A stretch of DNA of 64,000 nucleotides. Source: Mallotus nudiflorus. Lineage: Eukaryota; Streptophyta; Magnoliopsida; Malpighiales; Euphorbiaceae. Position numbers and translations under genes: made by a program. Positions within the stretch are counted from its first letter, which is position 1, and each line of letters opens with the position of its first letter. Location of the stretch: the NCBI GenBank assembly GCA_947683625.1, contig CANTUR010000639.1, positions 620,001 to 684,000 on the forward strand, given 5' to 3'. The notes beneath the pieces are model-generated. The model was not told the origin of the DNA. It worked only from the letters and a program-made list of their open reading frames with translations, and ran no database searches. Positions 26,444 to 38,292 of this stretch are shown here, piece after piece.

Positions 26444-26884
26444 TTAATAGTCATCACCGTATGCTTGGAAACTGTACCGCTCCTGGTATGGAGCATTGAA
26501 AAAGAGATCAGCTTCAAACCATTTGGGGTAACGAACTAGGTCGCCAGCCACAAACTGCATGTAACGTTCGCTTCCTTCAGGCACTACCCTTACCTCTCCT
26601 TCTTCGATGTAAACTAATTGGTCCACCTGCCAGTCCCAAGGCAACCTGCACTTCCCAGTTTTCCACATTGACCATTGTGACACCCCAAGCTCTGCCAATC
26701 GCTCTGTTGTCACTTTTCTTTCCACCTTCACATTGTATAATTCTTCCAGAGACTTCTCTACTCGCATTGCCTTTATACCATGACATTGCCCATTACTGCT
26801 TCTGGGTTTGTTATAGATTCTGTTAGTTCTGTTCACAGGTAAGAATCCATAAGTTGGAGCAGTTATGATGCCTGTTGCAGCCAT
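26444..26884 (-). CDS. DUF861/cupin_3 family protein, single exon, 146 aa
   Basis: The start ATG at 26884-26882 gives MAATGIITAPTYGFLPVN. The first 40 residues are Ser/Asn/Arg-rich without acidic residues until 43, fitting a plastid transit peptide. The cupin_3 (DUF861) fold spans about 60-146, with the family signatures WSMWKTG (71-77), WDWQVDQLVYIEEGEVRVVP (83-102) and GDLVRYPKWFEADLFFN (114-130). The end AYGDDY is usual for plant members. The family resembles the cupin of (S)-ureidoglyoxylate/ureidoglycine enzymes, but small plant proteins like this one have no settled reaction that I know of. The frame is intact. Its partner gene converges from the left, and the two are not co-transcribed. 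Confidence 0.9.
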   Translation of the reverse strand: MAATGIITAPTYGFLPVNRTNRIYNKPRSSNGQCHGIKAMRVEKSLEELYNVKVERKVTTERLAELGVSQWSMWKTGKCRLPWDWQVDQLVYIEEGEVRVVPEGSERYMQFVAGDLVRYPKWFEADLFFNAPYQERYSFQAYGDDY

Positions 26885-28320
26885 GTGCAACTTTCTTGCT
26901 TGCTAACCTGCTCATAACGGCCAAAGTCGCCCTTATAACAAATCTTGAAAAAACAAATTATCAATGCACGTTTAATGCTATAAATTTTTAGGGGCTGACA
27001 CCTTGATATATAAAAACATACAAAGAATAGTCATGTGCCCTCTTTGTTCATGCCAGCAACCAAGGCAACTTAAGTAAATAATTCTGAAAGGAACAATAGA
27101 GGCAGCAGGAATTCTTTCAAATTATGCCTTGTTTCAGATATGTGAACACTAAAACGTCCCCAATTCTACTCTTCATCATCAGTTTCTTGCTTAGCTTGTG
27201 ATGTAGATTTTTCTTATTCAAGGAATCTGTTCCTACACTTTTCTTTAAGCAAGAACTGAAAGCTTGAGATCAAAATAAGAACATAGATTTTTCCAGCATA
27301 CTCCAAGGCCAATTGAAATTGGGGTTAGTTCATTTGATGCATTACTCCAACCAAAAATTTTGTACCATTTTACATCACTTCCACTAAATCTTAAACAAAA
27401 TTCTCAACCATGATTGTTTCATATCATTTAAACATTCAAATGTGTTTCGTTCTCCTGAATTTTTGTATTTATCTTGGGATATTAATTCAATGGTAAATAA
27501 AATTTTGGTGTTTTTGCAGTGCAGCTAGCTATAAATTTCTTGATGCTAGAGCCATGTTAAAATGATATAACCAAAATTAACAGCACTGTAGAAAAATAGG
27601 ATTGAGAAACAATTCAGAAGAACAACAGAGAACACTCGTGAATTAAACTGAAAAGCTGAACACTGAACACATTTTCCATTAACCAGAATGAAATTTAAAT
27701 ACAGATTAAGAAAAATGTTACAAAAACTAAAAGTCACTAGGAAAGTAAAACAGATACTGAAAAACTAAAGACTCAAAAACATTAAAACACGTAACTGAAG
27801 CACAGCATCAGTTACAAAGAAAACTAAACAGTGCTCAAACTGAATAAAGACAAATTTCCCTAGGGAGATTCTGGGAAAAAAAAGGAAACATAAATATTTG
27901 AGTGTATATTGCTGTTACAAGCTTTACTCTCAACAAGCACAAAGTTTCAGTTTCTCCCGGTAAAGAGACAGCATTTTGCAGAAAGTATCTAAAGCTTCCC
28001 AATTTCTCGGAATTCAAACTCACCATTCAAGAAAAAACTGAAACAAAACCCTAAGATTCATTTTATTTCATTTCATTTCTTCATCTGCTCCCTCATTTTC
28101 TCAGTAACCAAACAGAAAATACATAAAAAAGGATAGCACTTGAAAACACAGCAGAGAAAGTAAAACTGTAAGAGAAGCTTACCAAATGTATAAATGCGTC
28201 CGTAGGCACTGAGAAGAACCAAAGCAGAAAGGCAAAAACCAATATTTTTCTTTTTAGTTTTAAAACCCAGACGTTTATCTGATCTGTAAGAGCCTCGTGT
28301 TAAAGTCACAACTTGGTTAT
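26885..28320 (-). promoter_or_regulatory. 5' leader, possible leader intron and promoter of the cupin gene
   Basis: On the minus strand an AG acceptor (ATGAGCAG|GTTAGC, near 26911) lies 27 bp before the ATG. A possible donor, ATTTG|GTAAGC, lies near 28181, giving a putative 1.27-kb leader intron with a first exon at about 28182-28310. This is inferred from splice-site words only. The minus-strand frames at 27546-28309 show no recognisable protein. Confidence 0.35.
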
Positions 28321-29064
28321 ATTTTACGTCACCCGCAGGTATCGGTTACTGGGTACAGGGTCTTTGGGTTGCTATCATATGTTGGGTTGGGTCATGGGAT
28401 GAGATAAAAGGAAAGGGAAAATGTTGATGTTTGCCCCTAATGTTTGTAGTAGGGAGCAGATTTGCCACTAGAGAAATTTTTAGCTTATTTAAAATCAAAA
28501 ATTCAAAAAATCAACTAACTTGACACCTCCAATGGATCCCACTCAATTACTTTTATTCAAAATTAAAAATGAAAAAAACAATCCTTTTTATTATTCATTT
28601 CAACTATACCATCTTCTATCTTTAATAGAAAACCACATGAAATTAAATGTATAAACAAAAATTAATAACAAAAAATGAATAAAAATAAATATTATATTTA
28701 GTCTCAATTTAGAGCTAAATTTTGTTTTAGTAGCGATTTTTTTAAAAATTCATTACTACGAGAACAAGAATTGAAACTGTGATTATATGTAATTTTTATC
28801 TAATATATAATGTATATGTGCATACACTCTTCAATTTTTCTATTTTCTTTGGTTGAAATAATGGAGAAACAAAAAAAATTGACAAACCCTGATTCTTTAA
28901 GACAAATTAAGCTGATGTTTAACCATTTTTTACTTTAGTCCTAACTTTTGTTACCATTGAATTTAAGCAAATATACACCCAACCAACAATAGAATCCAAA
29001 GCTTTGACCTACAGCAACAAAGGGAGTGAATTCAAATAATTCTTTGTGCAAGTTAAACCAATAG
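28321..29064. other. Intergenic DNA left of the solo LTR
   Basis: AT-rich, without a recognisable gene. It is the original left flank of the retrotransposon insertion. Confidence 0.6.
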
Positions 29065-29069
29065 GTAGT
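29065..29069. repeat. Target-site duplication GTAGT, left
   Basis: GTAGT directly before the LTR start TGTAGG. The same five bases follow the LTR at 31054-31058, and follow the second LTR at 58249-58253. Confidence 0.85.
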
Positions 29070-31053
29070 TGTAGGCGGTGGGATTTAGCGCGCGCCCAAG
29101 TGTTTGGTGACTACGGTACTGTGTAGGCTCGAGGCCCACTAGGAAATACGATATAGGTCTTGGGCCTATTCGAAGATGGAGTTGCCACCTGGATAAAAGC
29201 CGGGACACATTGTACAACAACTGGATCCCACGGAGGTTCCCAGAAGCCGTCATCAGAGATCGGGTTCGGAAACTGGGTATAAGCATTTGAATGTTCACCC
29301 AACCTTGCAGTTGGCCTCCGTTTGTGTTTTGCATTTTATTACCATTTAATTATTCAATCATTTCCTCATTTACCACACGTAATGAAATTGCCTTCGGATA
29401 ATTGCCAGATTTTATAATTAAGTCTGAGTTTGCACATTAGTCCAATTTCATGCCTTTAAGTCCCAATACTCAAAAAACACAGTAAATAAAATAAATAATA
29501 ATTTACAACCATAAATTCAAAATTAAAAGGGGAAGGGATTAAGGATTATAATGCTTTTTAACTAAATAAACTAATAATATACAAAAAATAAACCAAACAT
29601 ATATCGAAAATAAACTATTAAAATAACATAAAAGTGGCAATATGTAAGAGGTAACTAGCAAAAGTGACTACTCGATGATAGAAATTATCAAGTAATTCCT
29701 AAAAATAACACATGGTTAGCCCTTCTTTTCATAAAAAAGCAGAATCACATGTAACAATATTTATAAAGAGGTTCTATAAAGAGGTTTTCACATCATAACT
29801 AAAGAAAAGCATCAAATAATCAAGATAATCACCACCATGCAATCATACAGACATATTTAAGGTCAAAAGGGGACATATTAAAGCAAACGTCACAACAAAC
29901 AAATAAAAAATGAAGCAAGAAGCGGGTTAACCCTGTCAATGAAGCGACGCCTCATCAACAGGGGAACCTGCCTCATTGCCAAAAGCACGTGAGTCACATA
30001 CAAAAAAGGGCCTTTTGGAGGCCTATCAATGGGGCGATCGCCTCATTGAGATGAGGCGACGCCTTTGTGAAGAGGCATCGCCTGATCACCAGGTCGGCTC
30101 TAACTCCCAAGACGTACAAACTTCTACTCTAAGTAACCAAAACATGCATATACACACTCTACACTCATCATACTACGACTACATACAAAAGTATTCAAAG
30201 ATCCATCAATAAAATAAGATATCAAGCATGACACACTAGAGATAAACCTAAAATGTACTAATAGCTCAGTTACACATAAGCAAGAACACATAAAATGATG
30301 AACATGTCAAGTTTAAGTGCAGATTTTATACCAAAATGAGAGGCCCTCTGAGCTATTTTGATTGAGATCCTTGCTAGGATGTGGTATCTACCTTTGACAC
30401 AAGTTTCTTCCTTCTTCCCTTATGGATAAAGTGAACTCCTTTGCTTCCACCTTCCTCTCCTTTCTTGAGGACGTTTTTCCTTTTCTTTTTCCCTCTGTGT
30501 TTTTCTTTTTCAGAGCTCTCCCCCTCCTCTTTTTTTCCCAACCCCCTCTTCTCTCTCTTTTTTTCTCTTGTATTCCTTAGCTTTCCTATGCCCCTAAGCC
30601 TCCTAGCCCATCATGAGCTCTCATAGCCTTTTTTCTTTCCCCAAAAATCTTTTCCTCAAGCAAGAAAAAGGTCTGGAGAGTAGGGCCCACACCACTTGGC
30701 CGTCATGATTGCAGCTGCATTTAATGCAGCTGCAAGTGGATTGCCATAGGGGCAGTGCCTCATTGATGAGGTGATCACCTTTATGATGAGGCGATCACCT
30801 CATTACACTGAGGCGATGCCCCTTTGGCCCGGGCCTACGCTGGGCCAAGCGGGCTTGGTCCAAATCTTGATAGTTGGGCTCGATTTTTGGGTTTTCAGGC
30901 TTTGGGTTTTCAAGTCCACTTTCCACTTAGAGATTCAGGCTTCATCCTCATGTCCAAGTTCACATTCTCATCATTGGGCTTAACAATGGGCCGGTCAAAC
31001 TGAGCAACCCTAATTCGTCCCCTAACACGGGTTGACTGAATCGGGTGTTTACA
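29070..31053 (-). mobile_element. Solo LTR of a Tat-type Ty3/gypsy element
   Basis: A 1984-bp LTR starting TGTAGG and ending TTTACA, bounded on both sides by GTAGT. No primer site or coding region adjoins it. It is the same LTR as 56275-58248, with scattered substitutions and indels concentrated in the GGCGATCGCC-type palindromic repeats. A solo LTR forms when the two LTRs of one element recombine and the interior is lost. Orientation is taken from the other copy, whose element reads on the minus strand. The frame at 30441-30626 and similar ones in it are shadows of a CT-rich tract. Confidence 0.9.
29935..30090. repeat. Palindromic GAGGCGAT(C)GCCTC repeat cluster in LTR
   Basis: Several copies of a GAGGCG...CGCCTC word, for example GGGGCGATCGCCTCATTG at 30031-30048. 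A second cluster lies at about 30740-30830 with GATGAGGCGATCACCTCAT. Clusters in the same family occur at 34030-34165 and at 57120-57260 and 57915-58020. Confidence 0.85.
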
Positions 31054-32018
31054 GTAGTCTTGTCAACAATAAATCTGTAAATAAAAAAATACCAACAACC
31101 ACAAGCATTAAGTCAAGAACATTAAGGACAAGAATGATCTAAAATTTTTTTTTATGAACAATATAAAATGTTAATATTTTGAATTTTTGTGTTTAAATGA
31201 TCTAAAAATTTCTTTGAGGGCAAATATGCCATCGCTATAAATATTGAGGGCAAAAATGAAACCTTTTCCCTTAAAGAAAAATAAAAAAAGCAAGGCAGGC
31301 GAATTCAGAGGACAATTTTGGTCGTTAACGTGTCCAGTTGTGCGGCAGATGACATGCATTTTTTTGCAACATAAGTTGATGATAAATTGAAGGAAAAGTT
31401 AAACAGGATTTTGGGTTTGGCTTTGATATGGCAATGGTTCAGCTTGGACAGTGTAATGGGTTGTTTCAGAACCCAAAAGTGAGTCCACTACTTCAAAGAA
31501 GAAAGGAGAGAACTCAAAGGAGCATGTCTTTGCAAGCACAAGTTGTTCCTTCTAGAACCCAGGTAAGCTGTTACTAAATTCTGTTTGTTTCCATGGAAAA
31601 ATTGGGTCCAGGTACTAGTATAAGCTATGATTTATTCTTAAGTATCCTGATGAAGAGGGTGCCATTATTTCATCAGGAAATTTTAGCTCTTCTTAACTTT
31701 TTATCGTGGGTGTAAGTATATTGTAATCGGATTTTTCTCATTGAAACTTTGAGGTATGTTTGGGTCATATTCGTTATCACTAATTAGGGAACTAGTTTTC
31801 TATTGAGTAGAATTGAAATGTACAAGCAAGCTAAGTGCACTTGAACATAATGCTTAATGGAGATAGAATTCAACGATATAAAAAAAATTAAATTTAATGG
31901 AAGTGATTTCTGGGATGCCTTAACGTGAGCTTGCTTGTCCAACTGCAATAGAACAACAATGGAAGTGTTTTCTTTAATTTGAATAAAGTTTGTTAAAATT
32001 GCTTTAAAGTAATAAAAA
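31054..32018 (+). repeat. Duplicated 5' segment of the oxidoreductase gene, copy 1
   Basis: Matches 58249-59222 nearly base for base: upstream region, exon 1 and the first 450 bp of intron 1. The match includes the GTAGT immediately after the LTR. Similarity stops abruptly after AATAAAAA at 32018, where transposon DNA begins. Differences are few, mostly single-base changes and a small AAAT-repeat length change. Confidence 0.95.
31428..31562 (+). pseudogene. Orphan exon 1 of the FAD oxidoreductase gene
   Basis: An open 45-codon exon starting ATG and ending CAG|GTAAGC, the same as 58624-58758 except for Val instead of Ala at residue 39 and silent changes. The other exons are absent, because the sequence changes to retrotransposon DNA 456 bp into the intron. 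If transcribed it could only give a short peptide or splice into antisense transposon exons further right. Confidence 0.9.
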
Positions 32019-32030
32019 GTGTCTTCTGCT

Positions 32031-32290
32031 TTCAACTTCGGGGATACTACCTGAACAGTCATCTCGATCCTTGAGCTTTGGGGATTCAAACCCAAACAGC
32101 CCTGTCTTTGAGCTTCGGGGATTCAAACCTGAACAACCCTCTCTTTGAGCTTCGGGGATTCAAACTCGAACAGCCCTATCCTTGAGCTTCGAGATTCAAA
32201 CCCAAATAGCCCTATCCTTGAGCTTCGGGGATTCAAACCTGAACAGCCCTGTCATTGAGCTTTGGGGATTCAAACCCGAACAACCCTGTC
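32031..32290. repeat. 37-bp minisatellite near the element's lost 3' end
   Basis: Units start at 32068, 32105, 32142, 32179, 32215 and 32252 (37 bp apart, once 36), with a diverged unit before and a partial one after. The core is TTGAGCTTCGGGGATTCAAA. It lies between aORF1 and the expected 3' LTR, the position where Tat/Ogre elements are known to carry variable tandem repeats. Confidence 0.95.
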
Positions 32291-32537
32291 TTCTAGAAAC
32301 TTCACTTCAAAAATCCGTACTTTGAGTTCCGCCTCCCTAGTATGCAGCACTAATTTTCACCCATCATTCTCATTTCATTTCTTTTTTTTTTAGGGGAAAA
32401 CCCTACATCTTTGCTTGCTATAAAAATAAATTTTTTCCTTTTGTCCTTTCTCCCTTCTATCTTTGTCACCTTTTCTTTTCCTCTCTTTTTTTCTTATACT
32501 TCTTGTACTTTCTGTATCTCTCCCTACTTTTCAGTCG

Positions 32538-33821
32538 ATGGAGAACGACAGAACACCCCCTGTACCTCAGTGGGATCATATTCTGCCTCTCGTTAGCACT
32601 TTTAGGAGTCTGGGATTAACCCTTGGAGACTTGATTTCGCTTCTGGTAGACATAGGGTCTCACATATGCTCTTTCGCATCCGGAGAGGTTAGTACCTTAA
32701 AATTTCATATTGACATCTCCCTCTTTTTTTCCTTTTTGCAAATTCGAAATGACTTGTGGGGGTTCGAGGACACTTGGACCATTGAGATGACTCGCTCTAG
32801 GCCTTTAGCCCGAAAGAGGGCACTCCTTTATGGCCTTGGGTATCGAGCTTGGTACTTGGGGGAGCGGGTCTTGAACTGGAGGGCAAGCGTTAGAGCTAGG
32901 CGGGTCCCCAGGTCCCCTCATGACAGTATGCTTTGGGCTCATGAGCTGGAGCGCGACGACCTCGCTCAGGCTATTGTGGGCTCACCAGCTGTGGACCACA
33001 CAGTTCACATGAAGAGCCGGCATGTAGAGTTCATCTGCACCCACCTTCTACTGATGGTCCCCTTCTAGGCCGCTTCTACTTCTCAGGTAAATCCTCACCA
33101 ATTCCCCTTTTCTTACAAATTCATGGCATCATTAACATATTCCTCCTATTTTCGTCTTTAGGCTGCGCCTGCTAGGCCCATGGCCCCGGTCAGGTCCCGG
33201 GTGCGGGAGAGAGAGCCCTTGAGGCATCGACTGGATCCGGGTAGAGAGGAGACTTTTGCTGCAGGTGAGGAAACTAGGCCGACTGCTGCCCTCGGTTCTG
33301 AGTTTATCCTAAGCAGCTTCATCCACGTCCCCGACCCCCTAGCCCGATGTTGGGTTCCCCCTGGGGAGTTATCGCATCAGTTCTTAACTTTGGATAGGGA
33401 CCTGACCCCTGCATGCACCCCTGACGGTGCTACTCACGTATGTTCTTTTTCCTGACCTACTTTCACTATAATTCTTAAACCAACTGTTAGTTCCAACATT
33501 TATTTTGATAATGCAGATTCCATTGGACTAGGGCCTATATATGTATCGCATGATAGAGGCCTAGAGAGACTATATACTGAAGGTCACCCAGCAGTTGAGG
33601 GTAAGAATTTCATCATTTTCTACATGTATGCATGCTTGCATGGTTTACTAACCTGTGATTTGTCTAAATAGGATCGAGATGAGGCTAGCAGGGTGAGGAT
33701 CACTACTCTCAAGCGTCAGATTGATGTATTCCAGATTGATGAGGATGACGAGGATGAAGACGGGAGCGATGGCAGTACCGAGGGAGAAGATGACCCTGAG
33801 GGTACGGGATCAGATGCTTGA
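32538..33821 (+). pseudogene. Antisense gene aORF1 of the Tat element (four exons)
   Basis: Lies on the strand opposite gag-pol. Inferred exons are 32538-33086, 33162-33437, 33517-33600 and 33672-33821. All junctions are GT-AG and phase 0, giving about 352 residues. The N-terminus is MENDRTPPVPQWDHILPLV; the middle is Arg-rich (SRPLARKRALLYGLGYRAWY and AHELERDDLAQAI). The last exon begins DRDEASRVRITTLKRQID and ends in a strongly acidic Asp/Glu/Gly tail. It is broken by TAG at 33066, 33529 and 33562; the last two read as TGG or CAG changed by one transition. I recognise no enzymatic domain. Similar antisense ORFs are reported for Tat elements, and their function is unknown. An alternative short first intron at 32688 is possible but not needed, since the frame is open. 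Confidence 0.7.
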
Positions 33822-34029
33822 CGTTCTCGTTTTAAAATTGGTGTAGTCTCTGAATAGTGAAATCAAAATTTTGGTTTTAGAATTTATGAACAGAATGTTT
33901 GCAGAACCTGACACTTCCCTTGATTAAATTCATTTATTTTGCTTTTCTCATTTCTTCATACGTGAGTTGATTTCACTGTTTGCATGCATAACTATCCCAC
34001 CTGTTAGACTGTGTGATTTGAAGAAACAC

Positions 34030-34165
34030 AATCGGCCTGTACTGCTGATGAGGCGATCGCCTCATTGAACCCTGGTAAAGAGGCGATCGCCTCATGCTGC
34101 TGAGGTGGCACCTCATTGATGAGGCGATCACCTCATCGATGAGGCAGCCACCTCGATAGCAGGCG
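34030..34165. repeat. Palindromic GATGAGGCGATCGCCTCAT cluster between the antisense genes
   Basis: Two perfect or near-perfect copies of the self-complementary word GAGGCGATCGCCTC (near 34048-34061 and 34080-34093), followed by related GAGGTGGCACCTC and GAGGCGATCACCTC words. The same family occurs inside the LTRs of this element. Confidence 0.9.
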
Positions 34166-34755
34166 GTCCTACCCTTATAAAACCTTCTTTCCTGCATTTA
34201 ACCTAATTCTCGAATCCCTTTCATCCTTCCTTTTATGTTTCTCTCTCTAAGTGTCTCTAAAAAGCCACAAACATGATAGAACAAAGTCTGAGGTCCCTAC
34301 AGTCGATTTTGAAAGGTTTGGACAATAAATTTTTGGCCGGGTTAGAGCCATTTCATCTCACGGTCTTCAAATCACTCCATACTTGGAGAATTAATTACCT
34401 TTTTCTCCATGCTATGGTTCAATTTTGGGATCCCCAGAAACACATTTTTCGGCTCAACACGATAGAAATATACCCCCTACCAGAGGAATTCGAGGCAATT
34501 CTTGGTCATCGTACAGATTCCACTTGCCAACTTGCAATTCCTGCTCTTGAAAACCCGGATTCTCATTCCATTCAATAACAAATGGCGCATATGTTCAATC
34601 TTCCACCTCGGTCTTCCTTCCATTGTATCTCCGACTCAGAAATCAAATTGGAGTCCCTCCTTGAAATCATCATGATTGTGGACAAAGGGAAAACATACTG
34701 GCCCCGTATGTTAGCCCTCTATTTGTATGCTCAATTTTTACTGGTTTCCCCCTCA

Positions 34756-34760
34756 GGGGG
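34756..34760. repeat. Athila target-site duplication GGGGG, left
   Basis: Five G directly before the LTR start TGATGG, repeated at 48022-48026 directly after the other LTR. Confidence 0.9.
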
Positions 34761-36140
34761 TGATGGTCTTCCGCAAGTATACAGATTCATACAAGTAGTA
34801 ATTAAATATCGATCCCACAGAGATTGCAAATTGATTACAATGATACTAGTTGTGTTTATTTGTTTAAACAACGAAAAAGGGTATTTTTAATTAAACTAAA
34901 AATTAAACTAAAACAAAACACAAAAATCACAATGAGATAACAATCACTTTAGAGAGCTAGGGTTCTGATTACAAATTCAACCTTTATTTAAGATAAATTA
35001 ACTACTAAGCCATACTTAACCTTAATCCAATTTGAGGGTTTCTCAAGAATCATAGGCTTTCCTCCTAAGACAAACCTATGATTAACCAAGTACATTGACG
35101 TTCTTAGATTTAAAGCTCTCGCCTACTAAGTGTTCGGTTGACTCAGTTTAAGCATCAACCCTTAATCAATATTAGTTGCTTAAGTGTTTCTCAACTAAGA
35201 AAGCATCTAACAGGTTATTGTTTAAATCCAATACAACCTATCTCTCGATCAAGTTTTATTGTGTATATTCAATCAAAGGGTGATCAATCCTAAGAAGACA
35301 TTAAGTTCAACAACAACCATAGGATTTAGATTAATTGGTTAGGTTTAATTGTGATTAGCCCATGGTTGATTTGCAATAAGAACCCTAACCAATAATTTAG
35401 CTACTCATGTCAATTGTAAGAGATAAAGAAAAAGAATAAAAGAAACTAAACATCATCATTAAATTAAAATTAAGAATGAATAAACACAATTGAATAGAAG
35501 AAACCCCCTGTTCAATAGGAAATTTGATGTTCTTGTTCTTATTCTCAAATCTTCAAACTAACATAAGCAAGAAAAAAAATCCTTGTTTTTCCCAACTGTT
35601 CTCTCAAAATTCTCTAAAAAAAATAATGTATCTCCAAAAAAAATATCCTCTCCCTCCAAGTGATGAATAATAATCTATTTATATCCCTTTGTTTCTGATG
35701 GCTACCCTCTTATAAAACCCTAAGTACAAACCCTACGGTTACAGCCATGCGAAATCTCCATCTTGTCCCTCATGAGTCAGCAATTAAAGTCACCTCCGAA
35801 TTTTTTCAATCACTAGGTCGCACGGCCGTGTGCATTTTGTGCACGGCCGTGCACATCCCTATTTTAGCATTATCACATATTGACCTCCATTGCCTTTCGA
35901 GCCTACTTCAAGTGCCCACGGCTCCCATGTAGCCTTCCTCTACTATTCTTTGACTTCCCTAATTACATAAAAATCAACCAAAAATAAACCAACTAATACG
36001 TAAAAATAATTAAACACACAAGACATGCAGTGAGTACTCAACTAAATAAAAATTGAATAAAAGAAACATAAACTTAACTGAAATTGAATTTTTTTCTAAA
36101 ACAAAAACTACTTAATAACATGCATTTTTCACACTCATCA
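34761..36140 (-). repeat. Athila 3' LTR (left)
   Basis: Begins TGATGGTCTTCCGCAAG and ends ACACTCATCA. Nearly identical to 46641-48021. It holds the hyphenated palindrome at 35820-35852. The open frame at 35747-35932 appears in both LTRs and has no recognisable protein. Confidence 0.95.
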
Positions 36141-36151
36141 AATTCCCCCGC
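36141..36151 (-). other. Athila polypurine tract
   Basis: On the minus strand GCGGGGGAATT abuts the LTR, which fits the plus-strand priming site. Confidence 0.75.
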
Positions 36152-37050
36152 ACTTGAATATTTTCTTGTCCTCAAGAAAAACTTGAAAACACGTATCTAC
36201 CTAAAGAATCATACTCATTACTAGCTTTAACTTGACTAACTACCATAATCTCCCTTTAATAAAAAGTTTATAAACTCAAAAAGTAAAACAACAACTGAGG
36301 TCAAGAATATATTATTACCGTGTGAAGAGCATACTTTTCTAGTGAAAATATAAAAACAAAAAATTGACACTCAAGAAATATAAAAACAAGTAGGATTCAT
36401 GCCACAATAAAGGGGCTAAGAAGCTCATCAATCAGTATCTTCCCAATCTCAACATCCCCCACCTTTCTTGTATTACTCAGTGTGGAAACCTCCAAAAAGG
36501 GTCCTTTGGATACTCTTAATCTTAAAGAGCATTGGAGTAGAAGGAGCATTTAAAATATTTTTCTTTTCAATTTTAAGCTCCAAACGAGTGCGTTTTATGC
36601 TCCATCTCGCTCCTTGATTGATTTTTTTAAAAAAAAAAACATTTATACCCACTATAAAGTAGCCTCAAATTCCTACTCATAAATACTTTTCTCAAATATT
36701 AATCATCTAGATTCACGTGTTCAATAGAAAAGTAAGCATTAATGTTCATTAAAATGTAAAAATTCTTAACCATAAGTTGCTCTTCTAATTTAAAAATTTA
36801 AAATGATCCATTAAGGGAAGATTAAGGCATTTCTTCAAGAAAACTAAGGTTAATGAATAAGGCTCTAAAGGTATATATGTTGCAAAAATTCAAGTGTAAG
36901 AGCAAGGCACAAACACACAAAAAGGGTAAAACAAAATAAAATAAAATAAAAATAAAGCATGTAAATTCTTAATGTAAAACAAACAAACAAACAAGCATAT
37001 AATCATGAAAAGTAAATAAATAAAAAAAATTAAAGAACAGTATACTCCCT
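36152..37050. other. Athila 3' untranslated region
   Basis: AT-rich DNA between the last env-like ORF and the polypurine tract; no gene seen. Confidence 0.6.
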
Positions 37051-38292
37051 TTATTCTAGTGAAACTGGAGGGGGAATATATGGTGTGACCATGATGCACT
37101 TTGCAGCTTCGTTAATAGCTTTAGATCTTTTTCTTTGAAGAAGAATGTGAAAGATTTCATCAATTTGAAGTTGCAACCTTTCAGCTTTGGATTCACATCG
37201 CCTCTCGAACTTCTTTAATTGGTTGGATAAATCCATAACCATATTCCCAATCCTATTGTCAGAGATATCCAGCAGCTCTTTGATATTTTCCATGATGTCA
37301 TCACTCCATTTTTCATTGTTCCGTTGCTTCCTTGATTGAGCTTCACTCCCATTATCTGCTTTTTCAACTGCATTAGGGGGTAAAGGTATTTCACCATGTT
37401 GCATTGCCAATTGACGGATCATGTAGCATCTCCTATCTATTACATCATGAAACTCATTGAATTCAGTGATGATTTCAGCCCTCACTAGGTAATCTTTATC
37501 AAGGGACTCGACTTCTAAAGGCTCAAATTTATGCTTGGCAAATTCAAATGGAGCAAAATACAATGCCAATCCGGTGACAATATGTCCCATTGAGATCAAC
37601 GCCTTTCTAGCCTGAACAACCCTCCACATAGAACACAAAACAAAGTATGTACTACATACTTTTGTGTTAGTCTTCAAGCACCACAACATGAATAGTTCAT
37701 CAGGGAAAACCCTAGTACTATCTTTTCTTCCAAAGATTGTATGTGCCATGAATTTATGCATGATTAAATATGAGTGATCTTTGATCAAACCACTAGCCAT
37801 TATTTGACCCTCACAAACTTTATCACCTCCAATGATTTCATGCCAAAAACTACTCATATTATAATCCATAGGAGGTTGACAAACACCTCTTTGAGGAAAA
37901 CCAAAGATTTGAGACATGATTTCATAGTCAAATAAGTATTCTTTTCCAAAGAACCTACATGAAAAGATCCCTAAAGGTGCATCTAAAATCTTAAATGTAG
38001 TGTAAAATTCTATTGTGAGTTCAAAGAATACATCATATTGGGTTGTAGCCAATTTAGACCACCCCAATTCATTGTAAAACATATCTATGGTTCCTTTAAT
38101 ACCCATATTCAATAGTACCTTATTATCAAAGTATTTCGGCTTGCAGAAATTTCTCTTGACTAAGGAGCAGAATCTCTTCCCTTCTTCTTTAGAATAAATG
38201 GCAAAGAAAGCTTCAGAATTGTCCGTTATGTCTTTAAGTTTTCTCACGCCATCACTAAGCCTTTTTCCTTAAAATTGTGTCTTTCTAGCCAT
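37051..38292 (-). pseudogene. Athila env-like/ORF-1-type protein B
   Basis: An open frame of about 400 codons runs from 38268 down to 37051. The natural ATG is probably 38292-38290, separated from it by one TAA at 38271-38269. The long domain matches the ATHILA ORF-1 family of post-pol proteins, with motifs such as EYLFDYEIMSQIFGFPQRG and KFMAHTIFGRKDS. A Lys/Glu-rich, coiled-coil-like segment follows near the C-terminus, and the end is Pro-rich. No clear signal peptide or membrane helix is visible, so the label env-like rests on position alone. Its role in the element is not known. Apart from the early stop it is the best-preserved Athila gene here. Confidence 0.8.

Noticed and set aside
26577..26786. 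Second minus-strand ORF in the cupin gene
   Set aside because: Alternative frame of the cupin coding sequence with no family similarity.
27546..28309. Three minus-strand ORFs of 63-78 codons
   Set aside because: No recognisable protein; they lie in the presumed leader and leader intron of the cupin gene.
30441..30626. Hydrophobic Ser/Phe/Leu-rich ORF (also at 57546-57791)
   Set aside because: It arises from a CT-rich tract in the Tat LTR, is present in both LTR copies and differs in frame at the ends; no coding signs.
32031..32290. Possible CRISPR-like repeat array
   Set aside because: The repeats are contiguous 37-bp units without unique spacers and lie in plant transposon DNA; it is a minisatellite.
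35747..35932. 61-codon ORF repeated at 47628-47813
   Set aside because: Lies in both Athila LTRs and covers the palindrome; no family similarity and no context for a gene.
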